DNA of 64,000 nucleotides from Desulfonatronum thiodismutans (GCF_000717475.1 NZ_JPIK01000011.1:1-64000); one strand, 5' to 3'. Shown: positions 50,445-60,337, numbered from the stretch's first letter. Made by a program: numbers and translations. Notes: generated from the letters alone by a model not told the origin.

Positions 50445-51611
50445 TTACAGCTTGGCGATCCGGTCCAAGGCTTCCCGCAGACGATCCTCGCCCACGGTCA
50501 GAGCGATGCGGAAATAGCCCTCTCCAGGCGTTCCGAAACCGTTGCCCGGAGTGACCACTACTCCGGTTTTCTGGAGCACCTCGGCCACGAATCCGGTGGA
50601 ATCCCGACCTTGAGGAACCTTGGTCCAGACATAGAAGGTGGCCTCAGGGGAGCGGCATTCCAGGCCGATCTTGGCCAGTTCCGCCACCACCACGTCCCGT
50701 CGCCCCTTGTAGATGTCCCGCATCTCCTGGGCAAAGGTCTCGCCATGGTCCAGGGCGGTGATCCCGGCTTCCTGGACGGCCTGGAAGATGCCGGAGTCGA
50801 TGTTGCTCTTGATCTTGCCCAGGCCCTGGACCAACTCTTGATTGCCCACGGCCATGCCCACGCGCCAGCCGGTCATGTTGTAGGTCTTGGACAGAGAATG
50901 GAACTCGATGGCCACGTCCATGGCCCCCGGGATTTCCAGGATGCTGAGCGGCTTGTTGGCCGGATTGTAGTACATTTCCGAATACGCGGCGTCATGAACC
51001 AGGATGGTTCCGAACTCCCGGGCCTTGGCGATCAGCTTTTCGTAAAAGCTTCGTGGAGCCATGGCCGAGGTGGGGTTGTTAGGGTAGTTCAGGAAAAAAA
51101 CCTTGGCCCGTTTCCATATGTCTTCGGGGATGGCGTCCAGGTCCGGCAAAAAGTCCGTGGATTCGGTCAGCGGCACGAAATGGGTCTCTCCGCCGGCGAA
51201 CATGGTCGCGATGGGATAAACCGGATAATTGGGCGTCGAGGTCATGACCAGGTCGCCGGGGTCCACGAAAGCCAAGGGAAAATGGGCCAAACCCTCTTTG
51301 GAACCGATCAGGCTGAGCACCTGAGAGGTCGGATCCAGGTCCACGCCGAAGCGGAATTTGTACCATCTGGCCACGCAATCCCGAAAGGAGTTCAACCCGG
51401 AGTAGGACGGATAGCGGTGATGCTCGCTCTTGGCCACGGCCTTGTTCATGGACTGGATGATGAAGTCCGGAGTCGGCAGATCCGGATCCCCTACTCCCAG
51501 ATCGATGATGTCCACTCCTTTGGCCTTGACTTCATTCTTGACCCGGTCAATTTCGGCGAACAGATACGGCGGCAGCTGCGCCAGACGGCGCGCCGGCTTG
51601 AAAATCGGCAT
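50445..51611 (-). CDS. dapL: LL-diaminopimelate aminotransferase
   Basis: A 388-residue class I/II aminotransferase. The opening RRLAQLPPYLFAEIDRVKNE and DIIDLGVGDPDLPTPDFIIQ are typical of the DapL2 branch, which makes LL-diaminopimelate directly for lysine and peptidoglycan. Motifs: YPSYSGLNSFRDCVARWY, FLNYPNNPTSAMA, HDAAYSEMYYN, and HSLSKTYNMTGWRVGMA with the PLP lysine. The ATG at 51611 has a GGAG site. DapL is common in desulfovibrios and clostridia. Confidence 0.93.
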   Translation of the reverse strand: MPIFKPARRLAQLPPYLFAEIDRVKNEVKAKGVDIIDLGVGDPDLPTPDFIIQSMNKAVAKSEHHRYPSYSGLNSFRDCVARWYKFRFGVDLDPTSQVLSLIGSKEGLAHFPLAFVDPGDLVMTSTPNYPVYPIATMFAGGETHFVPLTESTDFLPDLDAIPEDIWKRAKVFFLNYPNNPTSAMAPRSFYEKLIAKAREFGTILVHDAAYSEMYYNPANKPLSILEIPGAMDVAIEFHSLSKTYNMTGWRVGMAVGNQELVQGLGKIKSNIDSGIFQAVQEAGITALDHGETFAQEMRDIYKGRRDVVVAELAKIGLECRSPEATFYVWTKVPQGRDSTGFVAEVLQKTGVVVTPGNGFGTPGEGYFRIALTVGEDRLREALDRIAKL

Positions 51612-51654
51612 GCTTTGAATCTCCTTGAAAATTGAAGGTACCCGGTTGGTGGCG

Positions 51655-51710
51655 TGTCGACGGTGAAAACGAAAGAAGCCCTCCCGGAACCACCGGGATA
51701 GCCGTCACCC
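51655..51710 (-). promoter_or_regulatory. Possible structured leader of dapL
   Basis: Going toward dapL, a 5-bp outer stem (CCGTC/GACGG, 51702-51706 with 51659-51663) encloses a perfect 6-bp hairpin TCCCGG-TGGTT-CCGGGA (51693-51698 with 51682-51687). It fits no riboswitch class I can name and has no T run after it. Confidence 0.35.
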
Positions 51711-51827
51711 AAAAAAAGATTAGTAAATAGTGGTTCGTGAAGTCAAACCCAGGCCTTTCTCATGGAGGGCAACGCAAAGGAGGCTTGTCCCAGAGGCCTA
51801 ACTGAGTGTTGAATAAGTCCTTATCCG

Positions 51828-51954
51828 GCAGTCCGTTCAAAAACCCCAAGTGCAAGGAGCAAAAAAAAGTTCAAGGTCGAAGCGTATTTATTCATACGTG
51901 AGAGTTTGAACTTTTTGCGGCGACGCAGCAATTGGGAATTTTTCAACGGACTGC
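51828..51954 (+). repeat. Dispersed 127-bp inverted-repeat element, copy 2
   Basis: Bounded by GCAGTCCGTTCAAAAA (51828-51843) and TTTTTCAACGGACTGC (51939-51954). Its core (AGTTCAAGG, CGTAT, ATACG, GTTTGAACT) matches the element at 20425-20548 in reverse orientation, over the whole length. Confidence 0.8.
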
Positions 51955-52156
51955 TAAAGGGGGCCCATATTACAGCACAAAGAGCGTTCTCAATTGATTG
52001 AGGAGGAGAGAGGCAAAAGAATTACGTTTTCTTGCGTAAAAATCAGGGTTTGGGTAAGATGAATTTGTTTTATGGCGACCATGCTCGACTTTCTTGGACA
52101 TAAAAAGCTCATTTTTTCTCGGCAAGGAACAACCCCGCATCGCAAGGACTTTAGGC

Positions 52157-53581
52157 GTGAACTACTTTGAATTGCTGGGGTTGACCAGGGAGCCATTCTC
52201 CAACTCTCCGGACCCAGTCTTTTTTTTCAAATCTCATAACCATTCCAGCTGTCTACATCGACTGGAAATCGCCGTCCGCCTGCGCCGCGGCCTGAATGTC
52301 TGTCTGGGGCGGATCGGCTTGGGCAAGAGTACGCTCTGCCGCACCCTGATCCAGCGGTTATCCCAGGACAAGACCATTGTTCCTCATTTAATTCTTGATC
52401 CCTCTTTTTCAACCCCGAGAGAACTGCTCACCACCCTTTACAATCGTTTCCTGCGGACTTCTCCCCCGACCGAGGCCACACACCGTGAAATAATGGAGGG
52501 TTTGCAGCAACATCTTTTCCTGGAAGCCCAGGAAAATCAAAAAATCCTGGTGCTGATCATCGACGAAGGCCAGAAGCTCGTGCCCGAATGTCTGGAAGTG
52601 ATCAGAGAGTTGTTGAATTACGAGACCAACGACGCGAAACTCTTACAGGTCATCATCTTCGCCCAGGAGGAATTTGACATTGTTCTGGCCGAGGTTCCCA
52701 ACTTCCAGGACAGAATCAACGAGTTTTGCCGCCTGATGCCGTTGAACTTCTGGGACACCAGGGCGATGATTCGTCATCGGCTCAGCCTTGCCGGCACCTC
52801 CAGGGAGCTATTCACTTGGCCGGCGTACTGGGCCCTCTACCGAGCGTCTCGCGGCACCCCGCGAAAAATCATGCACCTCGGACACAAGGCCCTGATGGCC
52901 TTGATCGTCAACAATCAAGCCAAGGCGGACCGCAACGTCGTGCTGAGTTGCGCCCGGCCTCTGGGCTGGGATGAGAATCGTCGTCCTCCAGGCTTGCTCT
53001 TGCTGGTTTCGGCTGTGCTGTTCGCGGGATTTTTTGGGATTCCGGGAAGATTGCACATGGATATCATCTCGGAACCAGCCCTCCCGGAGGGAAGCGAAAC
53101 AGTGATCGCTCCTTCGGAATTCAGGAGGCCTATCCCGCTTGAATTCCGCATGGATGCCGAACCCGAGGAACCTGAGTCACTGCCGGAGAACATGAGCGAC
53201 GTTCTAGAGAATGAAAAATTTCCGGCTGAGGAACAGGTTGCGTCCAATTCCACGCATGTTAGAGGGAATGCAAATTCAGATAAGAGTCAAGCCGTTGAAC
53301 TGGAACGTTTTTTTACCGGCTCGCGATTCTATGTGCAGGTGGGGGCTTTTTTACAACAAAGCCTTGCCGAGAAAGTCATGCTTGCGGTGCGCACCCGTCA
53401 CGAATCCGCCGGCATGGCCCACGTGATCTATAAAGGGCAGCACTGGAACATCGTCTACATTGACCACTTCGACACCTCGGACAAGGCCATACAGAAAGCC
53501 TTGGAGATATTGCGAGATGAGGATATCAAGACCTCGGTGGTCGAGGCCGAAGGCCAAAACTACCGATTCGTTTGGGAATGA
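52157..53581 (+). CDS. GspA/ExeA-like ATPase with C-terminal SPOR domain
   Basis: A 474-residue protein. The N-terminal AAA ATPase of the GspA/ExeA type opens ELLGLTREPFSNSPDPVFFF. Walker A is CLGRIGLGKSTLCR, and Walker B is ILVLIIDEGQKL. A membrane segment follows (GLLLLVSAVLFAGFFGIPG, about 280). The C-terminal periplasmic SPOR domain (SRFYVQVGAFLQQSLAEK) should bind denuded peptidoglycan. Such proteins help place a secretin through the cell wall. The GTG at 52157 has an AAGGA site and matches the family start. It is first of the pilus/secretion cluster. Confidence 0.88.
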   Translation: MNYFELLGLTREPFSNSPDPVFFFKSHNHSSCLHRLEIAVRLRRGLNVCLGRIGLGKSTLCRTLIQRLSQDKTIVPHLILDPSFSTPRELLTTLYNRFLRTSPPTEATHREIMEGLQQHLFLEAQENQKILVLIIDEGQKLVPECLEVIRELLNYETNDAKLLQVIIFAQEEFDIVLAEVPNFQDRINEFCRLMPLNFWDTRAMIRHRLSLAGTSRELFTWPAYWALYRASRGTPRKIMHLGHKALMALIVNNQAKADRNVVLSCARPLGWDENRRPPGLLLLVSAVLFAGFFGIPGRLHMDIISEPALPEGSETVIAPSEFRRPIPLEFRMDAEPEEPESLPENMSDVLENEKFPAEEQVASNSTHVRGNANSDKSQAVELERFFTGSRFYVQVGAFLQQSLAEKVMLAVRTRHESAGMAHVIYKGQHWNIVYIDHFDTSDKAIQKALEILRDEDIKTSVVEAEGQNYRFVWE

Positions 53582-53704
53582 AGTTTGATGGGTGCGCAAG
53601 TTTTTTCCACATCCGCTGAAATTGTGACAAAACATACGTACCTGCTCAGATTTGGAGTACATTTTGAATGAAGTAGCGCGGATATTGTCGCCCCGGAAAC
53701 TGTC

Positions 53705-55663
53705 ATGAGCCAAGCCACGGAAAAACTGCTGCACGTCATTACCGGACAAAGCAAGACCAAGGCTTTGCCGTCGAGGAAAAAAGCGTTCAGCTCTGTTTTT
53801 TCTCTGAAAAAGCGCAAGGGACGCTTTCTGGGCGTGGACTTAGAGGCCCGCGGGCTGCGGATGGTTCTGACCGGCGGAGAGGATAACGTTTTTCTGGCCT
53901 CCCGCCATACGTCCTATCCCCAGGGCCTGACCCCCAGAGACTCTGGTTTTCCGGCCTTCCTTAGGGAGGAAGCCGCTTCGCTCTGCGGTCAGTTCAACGA
54001 TTTGATCGTCTGGAGCCACGTCGCGTCTTCCAGGTTTGAGGTGATTCCCTTGAAGATGCCCACCATCCCCCTCTGGGAAATGGGCGAGATGATCCCGTGG
54101 CGGGTGCGCAAGGACCACCCCTTTGACGACGAGGAATTCGTCCTGGACTTTGAAATTCAGGGCAAGGTGCAGGACCAGGGGGTTCCCAAGGTCGCCGTGC
54201 TGGCCTGCTTGGCGCCGCGCGCGGACATCAGCCGGATGCGCGGCATTTTTTCCGCCGCGGGCTTGCCTCTGGCCGGGCTGACGGTGGCTCCCCTGGCATT
54301 CCAGGGCATGTTCCAGTCTCGCTGCTGCGACGTTCCGGAGAGCACCTTCGCCCTGCTGGATATCTCCGACCGCTCCACCCGCATCGATCTCTACACGCAA
54401 CGAAGAATTCTGCTTAGTCGCGTGATCAAGACCGGGATGACAAGCATGGCTGAAGCCCTGGCAACGGTCTGCACCAGCGAGAAACGTTCCGTCGCTCCAA
54501 CCGCGGTTCGGGAATCGTCCTCGGACAATGACGACGTCGAGATCATCATCAGGCTGGACGACTTCGATCAAGACATTTCCACGAGGGCTGACACGGAGTC
54601 AGGCGAGAACGCGACCTCCGACTTGGCCGACGCCTTGCCCGAGAATCCCGCGCAGCCTCTAAATGATCAAGCAGCGCTTGATCTTTTGCTGCACAAAATG
54701 GCCGAAGCCCCGCCGCCGCAAGCCGCCTGTCCGCCCGTTACATCCGAAGACGTGTTTCGGATGATCACGCCGGTTTGCGAACGCTTGGCCCGCCAAGTGG
54801 AACGAACTTTTGACTATACCGTGCGCACTTTGGGTTACCCCCGGCCAGAACAGGTTGTCCTGACGGGAACACTCAGCTCGAATCAGGCCTTGCTTGGATA
54901 TCTCTCATCCGAACTTGGCGCTCCGGTGCGGTCTTTGGGGGCGTTGGGGGCGGACTCGGCCCTGCATTCGGACGTCGCCGCGATGCTCCCTCCCTATGAG
55001 GTGCGCGGCCTCGACTTGGCGGCGGCATTGACGAGATGCGAGCAGCACGGCTCCATCAATCTCCTCAAGACGTTTTTGCAGCGTCAAACGGCCAAAGCTG
55101 TGGAACACGCCAATATGGCCGTCTACGCCGCGACCATTCTTGTCCTGCTGATCCTCAGCCTGCTTTATGGGCTGGAACAGGCCACGGCGAGGGAGAAGGC
55201 ACGAACACTGCAACAGTTGGACGAACGCTTGACCGCATTTCATCCCCAGGTGGACGAAACCATGCTTCTGCGTCTGGCCGCGGACCTGGGTCGAGAGCGA
55301 ACCCGGATCGCCAACCTGAGCGACAACCTGAAGCCAGTGGCCTTGCTTGGGGAGGTTTCCAGACTCACGCCGGACTATATCCGGATCCTTCATCTTCGCC
55401 TGGACCCAGCTCCCGCAAACAACGCACCGGATAAAAGCAGCCCAAAAGACTCGTCAAGCCCGCAATCGACCACCATCACGCTCGACCTGCTGGTCACCGG
55501 GCCCTTTGACGGCCTGAATACCGCCCTGTCCGAATATCTTTTCACACTGCGAAATTCCCCCTTGTTCGACGTGCCGCTGATCCACGGCAAAACCATCGAA
55601 CACCATCCCGGTGTCGGCCAGGCCATGCGGGTCACGCTGCACCTGAGCGCACCGCGAGGATAA
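53705..55663 (+). CDS. PilM-PilN fusion (type IV pilus/GspL-like assembly platform)
   Basis: A 652-residue protein. The N-terminal 400 residues are a PilM/actin-like cytoplasmic domain (GRFLGVDLEARGLRMVLTGG, GEMIPWRVRKDHPFDDEEFV, FALLDISDRSTRIDLYTQRR). It then has a membrane segment (VYAATILVLLILSLLYGL, about 470-488) and a PilN-like periplasmic domain (SDNLKPVALLGEVSRLTPDY). It links the cytoplasmic ATPase to the inner-membrane alignment complex. PilM and PilN are usually separate; here they are one chain, as in GspL. Confidence 0.83.
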   Translation: MSQATEKLLHVITGQSKTKALPSRKKAFSSVFSLKKRKGRFLGVDLEARGLRMVLTGGEDNVFLASRHTSYPQGLTPRDSGFPAFLREEAASLCGQFNDLIVWSHVASSRFEVIPLKMPTIPLWEMGEMIPWRVRKDHPFDDEEFVLDFEIQGKVQDQGVPKVAVLACLAPRADISRMRGIFSAAGLPLAGLTVAPLAFQGMFQSRCCDVPESTFALLDISDRSTRIDLYTQRRILLSRVIKTGMTSMAEALATVCTSEKRSVAPTAVRESSSDNDDVEIIIRLDDFDQDISTRADTESGENATSDLADALPENPAQPLNDQAALDLLLHKMAEAPPPQAACPPVTSEDVFRMITPVCERLARQVERTFDYTVRTLGYPRPEQVVLTGTLSSNQALLGYLSSELGAPVRSLGALGADSALHSDVAAMLPPYEVRGLDLAAALTRCEQHGSINLLKTFLQRQTAKAVEHANMAVYAATILVLLILSLLYGLEQATAREKARTLQQLDERLTAFHPQVDETMLLRLAADLGRERTRIANLSDNLKPVALLGEVSRLTPDYIRILHLRLDPAPANNAPDKSSPKDSSSPQSTTITLDLLVTGPFDGLNTALSEYLFTLRNSPLFDVPLIHGKTIEHHPGVGQAMRVTLHLSAPRG

Positions 55664-55666
55664 CCC

Positions 55667-56227
55667 ATGTCCCGACTTGTCCAACGCATCACCGCCTCCA
55701 TTCGCTTCACGCCGGCCTGCGTTTTTCCGTTGCTGATCGGCGGATCGGCGATAGCCGTCTTTCTGGCGGTGTTCCTGCTGCCTGTCTACGCAAAAAACAA
55801 TTCCCTGGACCGAGCCATCCAGGACCGCCGCGAGGCCCTGGAACGACAGGAGCTGTTCGCGCCGATCCATGCCCGCCTGACCATGCAACTGCGCGAGGCA
55901 TCCAGCCTGGTGGTCGGAGACCGGCAGGACATCCAGGACACGCCGAAAAGCCCGGAGGAAGCCGTATATAAGCTGAGCCTCCTGGCCGAACAGGCACACA
56001 GGTTGGGCTTGTTGGGCGTCACGCCGCACCCTGATTCCTTGAGCACGCAAGACAATCTGGCTGCTGAACTTCGGCTTGCCGGCCCGTTTCCACAACTGCG
56101 CGACCTGCTCATAACCCTTCTAGCCCAGCCGTGGCTGCACCGCCTGGAACGTCTGGAAATATCCGGCGGAGCAGACGTGGAGGAGTTTCGCGTCGGCGTC
56201 AGCGTGCGCATGGACGAGGGAAGTTGA
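55667..56227 (+). CDS. PilO-like inner-membrane alignment protein
   Basis: A 186-residue protein with one N-terminal membrane segment (PLLIGGSAIAVFLAVFLLPV), a coiled coil (AIQDRREALERQELFAPIHA), and a small ferredoxin-like domain (LGLLGVTPHPDSLSTQDNLA, LRLAGPFPQLRDLLITLLAQ). This layout is PilO/GspM-like. It pairs with the PilN-like part of the preceding fusion. It starts 3 bp after the previous stop. Confidence 0.78.
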   Translation: MSRLVQRITASIRFTPACVFPLLIGGSAIAVFLAVFLLPVYAKNNSLDRAIQDRREALERQELFAPIHARLTMQLREASSLVVGDRQDIQDTPKSPEEAVYKLSLLAEQAHRLGLLGVTPHPDSLSTQDNLAAELRLAGPFPQLRDLLITLLAQPWLHRLERLEISGGADVEEFRVGVSVRMDEGS

Positions 56228-56235
56228 GGTCAAGT

Positions 56236-56745
56236 ATGGCGACGAGGGAGAAAATACTGGTCCTGGCCATGATTGTGGCCGTGGGATATGGAGCGTATGC
56301 CATGTTCTGGCCGGATGAGCGGGAAACCGCGAGCACCGTCCAGGACCGCCAGATGTTGTTGGATCAGGTCAAGGCGGCCACGGATGCGGCGGACCAGGGC
56401 AGGCTCTCCCCGCGCCAAAGACACGTCATGCAAGAGGCCCTGCTGCCTTGGCCGGGCAACCCCTTTCATCGCCACTCTCCGGACATCGCCGCAACCGAGC
56501 GGAACGAGACCGAGGCAGCAGTCCCGGACCCTCTGCCGGAATTCGTTTATCAGGGCTACCTGGAAACGGACGAGGTCCGGCTGGCCATGATCAACGGCAG
56601 GCCTTACGCGGAGGGGGAGAGGATGAGGGAGCCGGGTTTCGAGGTTCTTACTCTAAACCCGAAGTCAGTCGTCATCGTCTTTCGAGCCGCATCGGGCGAG
56701 GTCGCTTGGCGTAAAGAATACACACTTGAGGATGGTTTTCTATGA
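56236..56745 (+). CDS. PilP-like protein linking inner membrane and secretin
   Basis: A 169-residue protein with an N-terminal membrane anchor (LVLAMIVAVGYGAYAMFWP), a linker, and a C-terminal beta domain (EFVYQGYLETDEVRLAMING, RPYAEGERMREPGFEVLTL, SVVIVFRAASGEVAWRKEY) typical of PilP/GspC homology domains. It binds the secretin's first periplasmic domain. The ATG at 56236 starts 8 bp past the PilO stop. It overlaps the secretin by 4 bp. Confidence 0.8.
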   Translation: MATREKILVLAMIVAVGYGAYAMFWPDERETASTVQDRQMLLDQVKAATDAADQGRLSPRQRHVMQEALLPWPGNPFHRHSPDIAATERNETEAAVPDPLPEFVYQGYLETDEVRLAMINGRPYAEGERMREPGFEVLTLNPKSVVIVFRAASGEVAWRKEYTLEDGFL

Positions 56746-58445
56746 ATCAAGACGCAACGTTTTTTGGGGCCGTTTCCGCCTGCCTACTCTGCCTGGCCCT
56801 AGTTGCCCTGCCAATGCTGCTCGGCTGTGCGCCGAAAACTCATTCTCTTGATGATCGCATCCAGGAATGGATCGACAAGGAGGAGGAATATCGGGCCTTC
56901 ACTCCGACGAAAATCCCTCCGGAGGTCGTCTCCGAGGTATATGTGGAGCCGATCACGATTCTTGATGATGTGGACGTCGAGCCGGTACGCCCCCTACCTA
57001 CCCATACGTTGAATTTTCTCAACGTGATACAAGATCAAAAGGTTGCCGACGTACTCATGCTCCTGGCACGATCCGCGAATGTCAACCTCGTTCTCGCGCC
57101 CGGGGTCCATAAGATTGACGGAGTGACGAGCTTCAAGTTTCAGGACGTCAAATGGGACAACGCCTTTCGCGGCCTGTTGCGCAGCCATGGACTGGCCTAT
57201 TTCTGGGAAGGCGACGTGTTGCAAGTGTATTCGCGGGTCGACATCGACAACGACATCGAATTGATGGAAAAGCTCAGAAAGCATCAGGCCCTGACCATGG
57301 AAAGGGGACGGCCCGACCCTCTGGTTACGAGTGTCATCAAGTTACGGTATATTACTGGAAGTGGTGGTGGCAGAACGTATGAGCATCAATCAAAAACCGA
57401 ATGGACCCAGGACATTTCAATTAGAGATAGTCAATCTACAACAAAAATCAAAGAAACCAAAGCGCTTACCGATCGACTGATGCACTTTCTCTCCCGTGAT
57501 GAATTCGGCAACCTCCGCGGTTCCATCCATTTCGAGCCCGACACCAACTCCCTGGTGGTCCATGCGACGCGCACGGACACGACAAAAATATTGCGTCTTC
57601 TGGAGCATATTGATCAGCCTCGTCCCCAGGTGCATATCAAGGCGCACATTGTGCAGACCTCAAAGGACACGGCTCGTGATCTCGGCATACAGTGGGGGGG
57701 CCGACAGGCCGGAGTCAACGCGGGCCAGCCCTGGATGGTGGCACCTGGTGTTGGCCAGCCAGCCGGTGCCTTCCCCGGCGAGGGCCCGGCCCCCTCGTTC
57801 AACATTGGCCAGGGCAGCGGCGGCATGGCCGGTAATTTCCCAGCCAATATAACCGACATTGCATCGGGCCTGACCATGGGCTTCATCATGGGTGGTGCCA
57901 ACTACCTTGAGGTCCAACTAACGGCGCTACAGCAGGATCGCAAGTTGAACATCCTCTCCTCCCCGTCCATCACCACCCTGGACAATCTACCAGCCTTCAC
58001 AGAGACAGGAGAAAAAGTGCCTTATGTCTCCATGGATGATGCCGGCAACCCTAAAGTTGAATTTGAAGACGCTGTATTACGCTTGGAAATAACTCCCAAC
58101 GTCATAGATGCCAACCAATTGCGCATGTCTATTCTGGTCAAAAATGACCGCGTGGACGATGTACGCTCGGTCCAGGGCAATCCGTTCATTTATAAGAAGG
58201 AAACACAAACTTCCCTGGTGGCCAAAAGCGGAGAAACCATCGTAATCTCGGGACTGACCGAAGAAATTTCCGGCAACCAGCGTCAAGGCGTTCCCGGTCT
58301 GATGAACATCCCCGGCTTGGGAGCACTCTTTCGCCGAGATAAACAAGATCAAGAAATGTCTGAGATGCTGATCTTCATCACCGCGACCATCCTCCCGGAA
58401 CGCCCCGTCTCTCTGTTGACGCAGCCTTCTCAAAACGCGCCCTAA
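56742..58445 (+). CDS. Secretin lipoprotein (PilQ/MshL/GspD-type)
   Basis: A 567-residue secretin. It has a signal peptide and lipobox LLGC (Cys29), so it is a lipoprotein. N-terminal ring domains include LNFLNVIQDQKVADVLMLLA. The secretin core has VQLTALQQDRKLNILSSPSI and the C-terminal signature VAKSGETIVISGLTEE then PGLGALFRRD. A Gly/Pro-rich loop about 310-365 likely forms the channel gate region. It forms the outer-membrane ring for the machine. Confidence 0.93.
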   Translation: MNQDATFFGAVSACLLCLALVALPMLLGCAPKTHSLDDRIQEWIDKEEEYRAFTPTKIPPEVVSEVYVEPITILDDVDVEPVRPLPTHTLNFLNVIQDQKVADVLMLLARSANVNLVLAPGVHKIDGVTSFKFQDVKWDNAFRGLLRSHGLAYFWEGDVLQVYSRVDIDNDIELMEKLRKHQALTMERGRPDPLVTSVIKLRYITGSGGGRTYEHQSKTEWTQDISIRDSQSTTKIKETKALTDRLMHFLSRDEFGNLRGSIHFEPDTNSLVVHATRTDTTKILRLLEHIDQPRPQVHIKAHIVQTSKDTARDLGIQWGGRQAGVNAGQPWMVAPGVGQPAGAFPGEGPAPSFNIGQGSGGMAGNFPANITDIASGLTMGFIMGGANYLEVQLTALQQDRKLNILSSPSITTLDNLPAFTETGEKVPYVSMDDAGNPKVEFEDAVLRLEITPNVIDANQLRMSILVKNDRVDDVRSVQGNPFIYKKETQTSLVAKSGETIVISGLTEEISGNQRQGVPGLMNIPGLGALFRRDKQDQEMSEMLIFITATILPERPVSLLTQPSQNAP

Positions 58446-58457
58446 CCTAACCCCATT

Positions 58458-60155
58458 ATGGCTAGACAACTCAAACGCCTCGGCGACATGCTCGTGGACG
58501 CCGGTCTGCTTACAACAGACCAGCTCAAACAGGCCTTGGGCGCGCACAAGAAGGCCGACGTCAAGCTGGGCGAATACCTTGTCAACGAGGGCATTGTCCG
58601 GGAATCCCAGATCACCGAGGTCATCAGTCGGCAACTGAACATCGAGCAGTACAAGCCGGACAAGTTCCCTTTCGAGGTCCATCTCGCCGGACTGATCCCT
58701 CCTGATTTCGCCAAAAAGAACAAGGTCGCTCCGCTGCGCCGCAGCGGCAGTCTGCTGATCGTGGCCATGGTCGACCCTCTGGACATCGGGGCACTGGACG
58801 ACCTGGAAATCATGACCAACCTTGAAGTCGAGCCCGTCATCTGCAGCGCAAGGGAACTGACCGAACTGATTTTCTCCATCTACGGCGTGGGCTCTCACCT
58901 GGGAGACACCCTCAGCAAGATGGACGGCGAAGAAATGTTCGCCGACCCAGACGCCGACCCAGACGCCGTGTCTCTGTCTTCCTTGGAGGACATGGCCGGA
59001 GAGGCTCCGGTTATCAGACTGGTCAACTCCATTTTGACCCAGGCCGTGCGCGAAGGAGCCAGTGATATCCACATTAGTCCGGAAAAGACGACGGTACACC
59101 TGCGCTACCGGGTTGACGGCAAGCTGCGGGAAGTTCCGGCCCCTCCGCGGGGGTATTTCGCGGCCATGGCTTCGCGTTTGAAAATCCTGGCCGGAATGGA
59201 CATCTCCGTGTCCCGTATTCCCCAAGACGGCCGTTTTTCCTTCAATTTGGACAACCGCGAGATCCATGTCCGTGTCTCCAGCCTGCCCACCATCCACGGG
59301 GAAAACATGGTCCTGCGCCTGCTGCACCGCAGCGGTGAGGTCATGACCCTGGAAGACCTCGGCCTTTCCGAAGAGGACAAAGCCAAGATCGAGGCTGCCG
59401 CGATCAAGCCCTACGGCATGATCTTGGCCACCGGCCCAACGGGCAGTGGGAAAAGCACTACCCTATACGCTTTGCTGAAAAAGATCAGTCAGCCGGACAT
59501 CAACATCATTACCCTGGAAGATCCGGTGGAATACCGGGTGGACAAGATCCGTCAGGCCCAACTCAACCGCAAGGCCGGGATGACCTTTGCCTCGGGCTTG
59601 CGCTCCATACTCCGCCAGGATCCGGACGTGATCATGGTCGGAGAAATCCGCGATCCTGAAACCGCGAATATCGCCGTCCAGGCCGCGCTTACCGGACACC
59701 GTCTGCTGAGCACCCTGCATACCAACGACGCAGCCGGGGCAGTGACCAGACTCATGGAGATGGACGTCCAACCGTTTCTGGTGGCGTCCACTCTGTTGGT
59801 TGCCGTGGCGCAACGCCTTGTCCGCCGATCCTGTCCCAATTGCAAGGTGGCGTACGAACCGCCCAAAGCCATGCTTGCGGCCCTGGATCTGGACAGCCAC
59901 CCTGGGCCATTTCTGCAGGGCAAGGGGTGCTCGCAGTGCCGACAGCAGGGCTATAGCGGTCGAATCGGCATCTACGAGGTTTTACTGGTGGATGACGACG
60001 TTCAGGATATGATTCTGAGACGCGAATCCCCCCGCCAGATTACAAAAAATCTGGTTCAGGCCGGCAAACTCCGCACCCTGCGCGAAGGTGCCGCGGACAA
60101 AGTCCGCCAAGGCCTCACCACCGTCGAGGAGGCCATGAGTACGGTCATGGTGTGA
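58458..60155 (+). CDS. PilB/GspE assembly ATPase
   Basis: A 565-residue traffic ATPase. The N-terminal MshEN-type region has RLGDMLVDAGLLTTDQLKQA. The core has ILATGPTGSGKSTTLYALL (Walker A, about 325), the Asp box ITLEDPVEY, and QAALTGHRLLSTLHTNDAAG (His box). A zinc-binding tetracysteine follows (RRSCPNCKV, then CSQCRQQGYSGRIGIYE). It powers extension or secretion. Confidence 0.94.
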   Translation: MARQLKRLGDMLVDAGLLTTDQLKQALGAHKKADVKLGEYLVNEGIVRESQITEVISRQLNIEQYKPDKFPFEVHLAGLIPPDFAKKNKVAPLRRSGSLLIVAMVDPLDIGALDDLEIMTNLEVEPVICSARELTELIFSIYGVGSHLGDTLSKMDGEEMFADPDADPDAVSLSSLEDMAGEAPVIRLVNSILTQAVREGASDIHISPEKTTVHLRYRVDGKLREVPAPPRGYFAAMASRLKILAGMDISVSRIPQDGRFSFNLDNREIHVRVSSLPTIHGENMVLRLLHRSGEVMTLEDLGLSEEDKAKIEAAAIKPYGMILATGPTGSGKSTTLYALLKKISQPDINIITLEDPVEYRVDKIRQAQLNRKAGMTFASGLRSILRQDPDVIMVGEIRDPETANIAVQAALTGHRLLSTLHTNDAAGAVTRLMEMDVQPFLVASTLLVAVAQRLVRRSCPNCKVAYEPPKAMLAALDLDSHPGPFLQGKGCSQCRQQGYSGRIGIYEVLLVDDDVQDMILRRESPRQITKNLVQAGKLRTLREGAADKVRQGLTTVEEAMSTVMV

Positions 60156-60337
60156 GGCGGGATGATCCGGTCTTGAACTTTGATTTAATGATTACATGAA
60201 GGCTATGATCTGAAAGATAATTATTGCGTGTCGCCACGGATAGCATCATGAAATCATTTCATCATTTCATCACATTTCAGACATTTTCGGATTTGCAGGG
60301 TTCCCTCTGACTTCCGACTTCTGACTTCGAGCCCCCC

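Larger units (their letters stand above)
51612..52156. other. Divergent intergenic region, dapL and the pilus cluster
   Basis: This 545-bp gap contains a structured-looking dapL leader (51655-51710), the dispersed repeat at 51828-51954, and the small palindrome CTCAATTGATTGAG (51989-52002). I find no sigma-54 site with the right GG-N10-GC spacing upstream of the pilus cluster. No gene is supported here. Confidence 0.6.

Noticed and set aside
52060..52110. Sigma-54 promoter ahead of the GspA-like gene
   Set aside because: TGGCGACCATGCTC and TTGGACATAAAAAGC have GG and GC elements, but the spacing is 7 and 9 bp instead of 10.
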